From Hydractinia symbiolongicarpus (taxonomy: Eukaryota > Cnidaria > Hydrozoa > Anthoathecata > Hydractiniidae), in assembly GCF_029227915.1 (NCBI RefSeq), contig NC_079888.1:12447001-12511000 (forward strand): DNA of 64,000 bases. Direction: 5' to 3'. This document shows, one piece after another, positions 58,999 through 64,000 of this stretch (the stretch's first letter is position 1; every line of letters starts with the position of its first letter). A program made the translations under genes and the position numbers. Below the pieces are notes generated by a model that had not been told where the DNA came from, did not search any database, and saw nothing but the letters and a program-made list of their open reading frames with translations.

Positions 58999-59349
58999 CT
59001 AAATCTTGCATATCATCAGATGTCTGTATCTTTTCTGATAATCTCGACTAGCGTTGAAAGCATCATTAACGTAGTGCAAATGTTGTAGCCCTTTAATTTT
59101 TTTTATATAATTATCAAGACGCGCGAACTTTACACGGGGATACCTTGGTTCTCGGAAAGTCACCGTAATTGCCTTATTATATAGGTTATAAAAATTTTTT
59201 TCGTTAAACGATAACTCGGTGTAAAATTGTGAAGGTTTAAAAATTCGTAAAACACAGTCATTAGGCTCAATTGAAACTAGCAAGGAGTCATGAAAGTTCA
59301 GCGAGAAAGCGTGGTTTATTTGTGAGAGCGTGGTTCTCTTGTGTTTCAT
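58999..59349 (-). CDS. Unrecognised 116-aa ORF
   Basis: An ATG-initiated ORF of 116 residues starting MKHKRTTLSQINHAFSLNF. Composition is protein-like (mixed charge, aromatic residues, no low complexity), and it has no membrane segment or signal peptide that I can see. I do not recognise a family, and there is no clear promoter or poly(A) signal. It may be chance or a relic. It lies downstream of UTP23 on the same strand. Confidence 0.25.
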   Translation of the reverse strand: MKHKRTTLSQINHAFSLNFHDSLLVSIEPNDCVLRIFKPSQFYTELSFNEKNFYNLYNKAITVTFREPRYPRVKFARLDNYIKKIKGLQHLHYVNDAFNASRDYQKRYRHLMICKI

Positions 59350-59559
59350 TCAGGCATTGGTTGCAAATATAACGATGGCACCTACCTTAAATATGAAATA
59401 ATTTATGCAGCATACTTAAATCTGAATTCTTTAAATGTAAATATCTTGAGAACGAAAAGAGCTTTTAAAAAATTTAAAAAAACTTGTTAATCAAATTTTT
59501 TAGCTCTGTAATATAAGTCCAACATCATTTTATACCTTGGTTTCCCTTTAATATTTGTA

Positions 59560-59735
59560 TATATCAGTAAATTTTAGTATTCCAAGTAAATCTAAGTATT
59601 CCAATTTCAGTATACCCAGTTCTTTCAGTACAATTCACCATGCACAGTATATTCCAGTATGCACAGTATAAGTCACCATGCACAGTATATTCCACTATGC
59701 CCAGTATATTTCAGTATAACCCAGTATGAAAAAAC
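59560..59735 (+). repeat. Degenerate CAGTAT-rich repeat tract
   Basis: Short motifs such as CACAGTATATTCCAGTATG and TTTCAGTATA recur irregularly over about 175 bp. Non-coding low-complexity sequence. Confidence 0.75.
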
Positions 59736-60095
59736 GTTTTACCAAAGTGATTTCTTAACTCAGCATTAGAGATCACCATTTGATTGGTTGTTGCTTTTCA
59801 AAGGATGTCACATGTCATCCTTAAATACATAGACACAACCTATCACACGTGGCTCATGCAATAGTCCATTGTAAATTTGAAAAAATGACCTTCAAAATGG
59901 CCAGCGCTACACAAACTTCCCAGATGAAAGAGACTATATCTAAAATGCGATTTTGTGCTTTTAATTTTTAGAAGAGGCTTTATACATCACCATGTCTCTA
60001 GTGAGATTTGAAATTAATTGTCGTTTTTTTACAAAATTAAGATTGCATGAAACAGTTGCTAGTCCTGGAGACTTTGGGAGTTGTTTGTATTAATT

Positions 60096-60338
60096 TTAGA
60101 CCATATATTTTGATCTTTTTGACCAAAAAGTGAACATAGTTACCCTAGCTTGATCCGTAGCTTCATCAACAATATTTGACATTTTCTTTTTCTTCTTTTT
60201 CATAGCAAGAGGGTTCACACCTTTCATTTTTCTGTTCTTTCGTCGCCACTCTTTGGGCTCTTCGATCGACTTCATTTGTTTTAACCTCTTTATACACGAT
60301 TTCTCATATTCCGATGTTGACGTTTTGGAAGAATCAAT
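60096..60338 (-). CDS. UTP23: UTP23 last visible exon (basic tail)
   Basis: Begins IDSSKTSTSEYEKSCIKR after acceptor ATATTCTAG and contains the lysine run after GVNPLAM. Read-through adds 14 residues before TAA at 60096-60098; splicing at 60144 is the alternative. Confidence 0.8.
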   Translation of the reverse strand: MDSSKTSTSEYEKSCIKRLKQMKSIEEPKEWRRKNRKMKGVNPLAMKKKKKKMSNIVDEATDQARVTMFTFWSKRSKYMV

Positions 60339-63300
60339 CTAGAATATTTGAACATTTCTAGATGTATACAAAATTTATATTTCTCACAATTGTTTTAGCT
60401 AAAACTTTATGTCATAAAGGATTTCGATATCCATTCATGTGTCGTGTATTCATTTTGTATTCAATGCTAAATTTAAAGATAAACATTTATTTACTTTTAC
60501 CAACATATGCATTGCAGCATCTGTAGCAATGCATTGTTTAGAAACATTCAAAGATTCACTTATTAGATTTTTGGTCTTTGTCAAATCTCACTATCAGCAA
60601 CTGAAATATCACCTGTTTAGTTTTGAAGGTAGTAGGATCGTGCACAGAGAAAAAAACATTACATAAATCCTGCATTTTCGCGTAATTTTTCAGAAAGAAG
60701 ATAATTAAAAAACCTACAGGAACTACTGAGTGCACTAATATGAGCCGAGGAATTGGGTGTACTTATTTGGGTGAGGAGAACGCTTAAACGAAGATCTGCT
60801 TTATAAAGTTTAAATAGACGAGTGGTAATAGATAAAGAAGTCAAAATTATAACAAGCGAAAATTTAATGGAACTACCTGGATTGAAAACATCAAAAAAAC
60901 TAATAATCCAATTTCCAGAAAAGTTCAAAAATCAGTATTTTTGAATCGTAATTATTAGGGCGGAAAAAAATTCTTAAACAATAGCTTTGTCACATTTCAG
61001 GGTCAATTTTTCTATCTTTGTGCAAAAATTCAAAATAAACTAATGACCCAATCGTGAGAAATGTCCTAAAACCATACTTTAGGACTGTTTGCTCATATTG
61101 CGTATAAATCTGCCATTTTTAAGGCGATAAGATTTTTTCTAAAAAAAATTGACTTCCTCATATTTGAAGCCCTGTTGTGCACTCTCATTGTGCAAAACAT
61201 CAGCAAAACTAATGATTCTAATCCTGAGAAATGGCGTAACAACCATATTTTTTGGCCTGTTTCGGCTCATTTTGCGCATAAAGCCACCAATTTTTGAGCC
61301 GATTAGATGTTTTCTAAAAAAGCTGACTTAGACTCGAGTGTCTATGTCATTGTGCAAAAAATCAGAAAAAACTAATGAACGAATTCTGAGATAAGCTAGT
61401 AATGGACAGAGGCACGGACACAGTTCATTTTATAGGAAGAAATTAGGAAAACAGATTTCCTTTTAACTAAGATTAATTTATAAAAAATAATCGTTTTACT
61501 TGTTGTGCCTCACGTTTGGTGAATTTAGAAGGTTTTTCCAACACAAGTGTGTTGTAGTGAATGTGCAGCAATGGAACACCTGAAAAAGATTAAAGATTAA
61601 GTCCAGTTCCAAATCTTGCATGCTATTTTGACACACGATACAATATGACATATATAGCTATATGTTGTATTGTATCTGTTATGAGTGTCCTGACAGGAGG
61701 GGAAACCATCATGCAAACAACTTTAAAAACAGGATAATGCTGGTTGTGGCAATAGAAAGTGTATAGCAATATGTACGGAGAGAAAAGTTACTGGAAAATT
61801 TTAACATAGAGACTTTCGCCAGCCAGGCTAACTAAAATCTCCTGTGAAAAAATTCGCCGTTTCCAGCTTTCTTCGAAACAGGCATGGAGTATTTATAGGC
61901 TACCATTCTGTAGGCCAGGTAAATATCGTTTAGTCAAACTTGTAACATACATGTATGATGGAACAACTCGTATTACCTTTGTTAAGTCTTTAGGAGACAT
62001 GGTAACTTCAGCAACAACTACTCTCGAGTCTCCAATAGTGCTCCCCCCTCCACATTCTTATTCCACACCCCTACTTTCATATTTGAAGTCTTTGCCACCA
62101 GAAAAAATCTCAGTTTTTTGAAAAACGTTTACCTATTATTAATTTCATTAACAAGACACAAGTGCAAGTTTCAGAGCCTAAAAGTTTTAATATTTGTGAC
62201 TATATATGCACAAATATATTGTCCAAGATTGCAAAACAACACAAACAAGTTTCCACAAATGTTTTCACTTAAAAGTAATCGTAGCTATCTGGTATCACAT
62301 GTTAACCCTATTCGCTCTGCCTGTCGGGTTTTTTTAATAACTCCTTTTTGCCCAAACATTTAGGTCCATACCTCTCAGAGCTTTATATATTGGTTATGAC
62401 TCGAAACTACCCTTAAAAATCTCAATGAAATTCGTGTAATCAGAAAAATATAATAACTTTTGTTCAGATTATTGTTAGAACTTGAAACTTACAAAACAAT
62501 TTCGACAAGGGGAATCGTTCTAAAACTTTTGATTACGTGTTAATCCGACTACCCGATTTTTTCGGATTTTACCTGAAAATCAGGAAAAAACGGATTTTTG
62601 GGCAATATTAGGCCTTTATTCATACAAATTAAGTAAAAACCTGAAAATATGTTAAATAATTTTTATTTGGCTGTCAGAAAATTTAAACAGAATGTAAAAC
62701 TTCGTTCTAGAACGTAAGTAATTGAATTTTAAACACGTAGTGGTATATTAGACAAATTTCAAGATTTCAATGACGTCACAGTAAAAGTGCTGACATAAAC
62801 AAAAATTTATTGCTACTATTTTGTTTCTTTCATGACGTATTATAAGTGTGCCAAGTTTTTGGACAAGCCTGTTAAAACTTAGGGGGGGAGACAATCCCCC
62901 CCTGGTCATATGTTTAAAATACCTCAGGCTGAATAGGGCTAAGAACACTGATAGTTCATTACTTTATATTTATTGATAACATATTCTTTGAATTGAGAGT
63001 TATTTTCATTACTTTCATTTTTAATTTCATTTTGACAATTCATACAAAACAACAATGAATGTTCTAACCAATAGGTAAAGAATTTAATAATACCTGGTAT
63101 TTTACGCAACACATTACGCAACTCATTATCTTGACTTGCAACAAACAAATGATGGTTATTATCTTCGCCTAAAAGACAATACTAAATTGTCACCAGAAAA
63201 CAATACAGCTCAAAGCTACATGAAGGAAATGCTTCAGAGAGCATGATGAAGGAAATACCGTTAGGAGAATGATAAGGCAGTACAGATGTCAAAATTTTAA

Positions 63301-63794
63301 ATAGAGGAAAGTTGTCAAAAATTGTCACAATTAGTTGTGTCTACATTTAAAAAATCAATCTGGACAACTTCCAATTAATAAATATTTTCTTACAGTAAAT
63401 ACAACTTTAATTAAAACAAATTATATTGTATTTTGAAAGCTAAAAACCCATAATAAGGTAACATCGATCAATATGGAACACGGCAGAGAAACATTCACTT
63501 TTTACTACAGGGTTAATTAGCTTTCTTTCTAGATTTCTTCTGAATCAGATAAAAAGGAAAGTTCTAAATGAAATGAACATTTTGAATTGGAAGGAAATAC
63601 GAAAATAATAATATGAAAACTTGTTTAACTTCTTTGTTATATAAACTTACCTATCATACTTTGAATACACTCTTGTGCTGAAACAGGTTCATTGTGGGTG
63701 CATTTGCGTAACTTAAATTGTTTACACACAAGATGTGCACCATGTAGTTGAGGACCGAGCAGTTTGCCTTCATCTAATATGCATTTCGTTGTAA
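60096..63794 (-). CDS. UTP23: UTP23, small-subunit processome PIN-like protein (5' end outside window)
   Basis: Phase-consistent exons on the minus strand: 63651-63794, 63094-63168, 61500-61579 and 60144-60338. UTP23 is a nucleolar factor of the SSU processome needed for early pre-rRNA cleavages and snR30/U17 release. The visible protein reads TTKCILDEGKLLGPQLHGA, a CCHC-type zinc motif (C-x7-C-x-H-x8-C), the PIN-fold FVASQDNELRNVLRKIPGVP, LLHIHYNTLVLEKPS and the basic tail SEYEKSCIKRLKQMK, GVNPLAMKKKKKK, all in the order of the human protein. The N-terminal exon(s) (MKxxRxKHxKK region) are beyond 64000. The last exon either reads through to TAA at 60096-60098 or is spliced at AGG|GTAACT (60144) to a tail exon I could not find. 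Introns contain degenerate tandem repeats. Confidence 0.9.
61020..61385. repeat. Degenerate tandem repeat of about 165-170 bp in a UTP23 intron
   Basis: The motif TTGTGCAAAAATTCAAAATA (61018) followed by ACTAATGA and a GAGAAATG-like segment recurs near 61190 and 61354 with roughly 70-80 percent similarity by eye. Confidence 0.65.
61500..61579 (-). CDS. UTP23: UTP23 exon (end of PIN fold)
   Basis: 80 nt coding VPLLHIHYNTLVLEKPSKF and TKREAQQ. The acceptor is ATCTTTTTCAG and the donor CAA|GTAAAA. It was found only by matching the protein order, being too short for an ORF scan. Confidence 0.88.
63094..63168 (-). CDS. UTP23: UTP23 exon (PIN core)
   Basis: 75 nt coding GEDNNHHLFVASQDNELRNV and LRKIP. 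The acceptor is TTGTCTTTTAG and the donor CCAG|GTATTA. Confidence 0.88.
63651..63794 (-). CDS. UTP23: UTP23 exon (zinc motif)
   Basis: Codes for TTKCILDEGKLLGPQLHG through VSAQECIQSMI. The acceptor AATAAAAG is weak but gives the right phase (two bases carried in). Donor ATAG|GTAAGT. Confidence 0.85.
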
Positions 63795-64000
63795 CTTTTA
63801 TTCAATTAAGAGAACATTTTTTACCTAGTAGATTATAGTCTAAATATTTGGAAGAATTGTGATCATGTGAGCAAGGCCACAATCAATAGAATCAACAAGT
63901 GTCCAAAATAGCAAATAATCTGAGGGAAGGAATTGTATGTGGAAGGAAAAATTATAGAATTAAGGTTTGCGAAAAGCAGCTCTAAAATTACTCAAAATGG

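Noticed and set aside
1-64000. CRISPR arrays, bacterial operons and attachment sites
   Set aside because: The tandem repeats here have no unique spacers, and gene structure (introns, splice sites) is eukaryotic throughout.

Overview
This is eukaryotic, animal-type DNA. It is AT-rich and gene-poor, has spliced genes with GT-AG introns, and carries many transposon relics. The gene set (a hemerythrin-type FBXL5, SAYSD1, UTP23, a Bak-like BH3-only protein, a P2X7-type cysteine-rich protein) and the repeat set suggest a non-bilaterian metazoan, most likely a cnidarian. That assignment is an inference, since no species-specific marker is present.

Layout, left to right. (1) 1-15.7 kb is mobile-element territory. 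It holds a minus-strand terminal exon coding for a NERD nuclease-superfamily 1 helicase fusion (1309-3353) and several short Helitrons, two groups of them in precise head-to-tail tandem (4939-5420, and up to 11990). A 3.2-kb PIF/Harbinger element lies at 5519-8689 with its transposase and MADF genes both broken. A Penelope-type endonuclease tail and blocks of tandem repeats complete this part. (2) 15773-31808, minus strand, is FBXL5. I rebuilt eight phase-consistent exons (511 codons) with all the expected hemerythrin iron ligands and the C-terminal Fe-S cysteines. Its introns hold a 1.9-kb minisatellite of 33-bp units, a Tc1/mariner relic, a broken BEN-domain gene and a TTAA-flanked MITE. (3) 32004-32471, plus strand, is SAYSD1. 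It is head-to-head with FBXL5 and separated from it by only 195 bp, with a YY1-like site over the FBXL5 start codon. (4) 32.5-44 kb has no gene I can support. It holds a cluster of E2F-like octamers and a perfect 79-nt palindrome. (5) 44199-44462, minus strand, is a small tail-anchored BH3-only candidate. At 45457-45745, plus strand, is the first exon of a P2X7-cysteine-domain protein, followed by a 209-bp tandem duplication. (6) 46.8-58 kb is intergenic, with several copies of a short foldback MITE ending in CAACCTCGTCC and one more Helitron. (7) 58115-58705 is the 3' end of a dead LINE. From 60096 to the right edge, minus strand, is UTP23, whose 5' exon(s) lie outside the window.

Functionally, the solid host genes are unrelated housekeeping functions: iron sensing and IRP turnover (FBXL5), ER-translocon ribosome quality control (SAYSD1), small-subunit rRNA processing (UTP23) and, more tentatively, apoptosis (BH3-only). 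The NERD-helicase is the least ordinary protein here. The tandem Helitrons are the clearest structural signal of a transposition mechanism.
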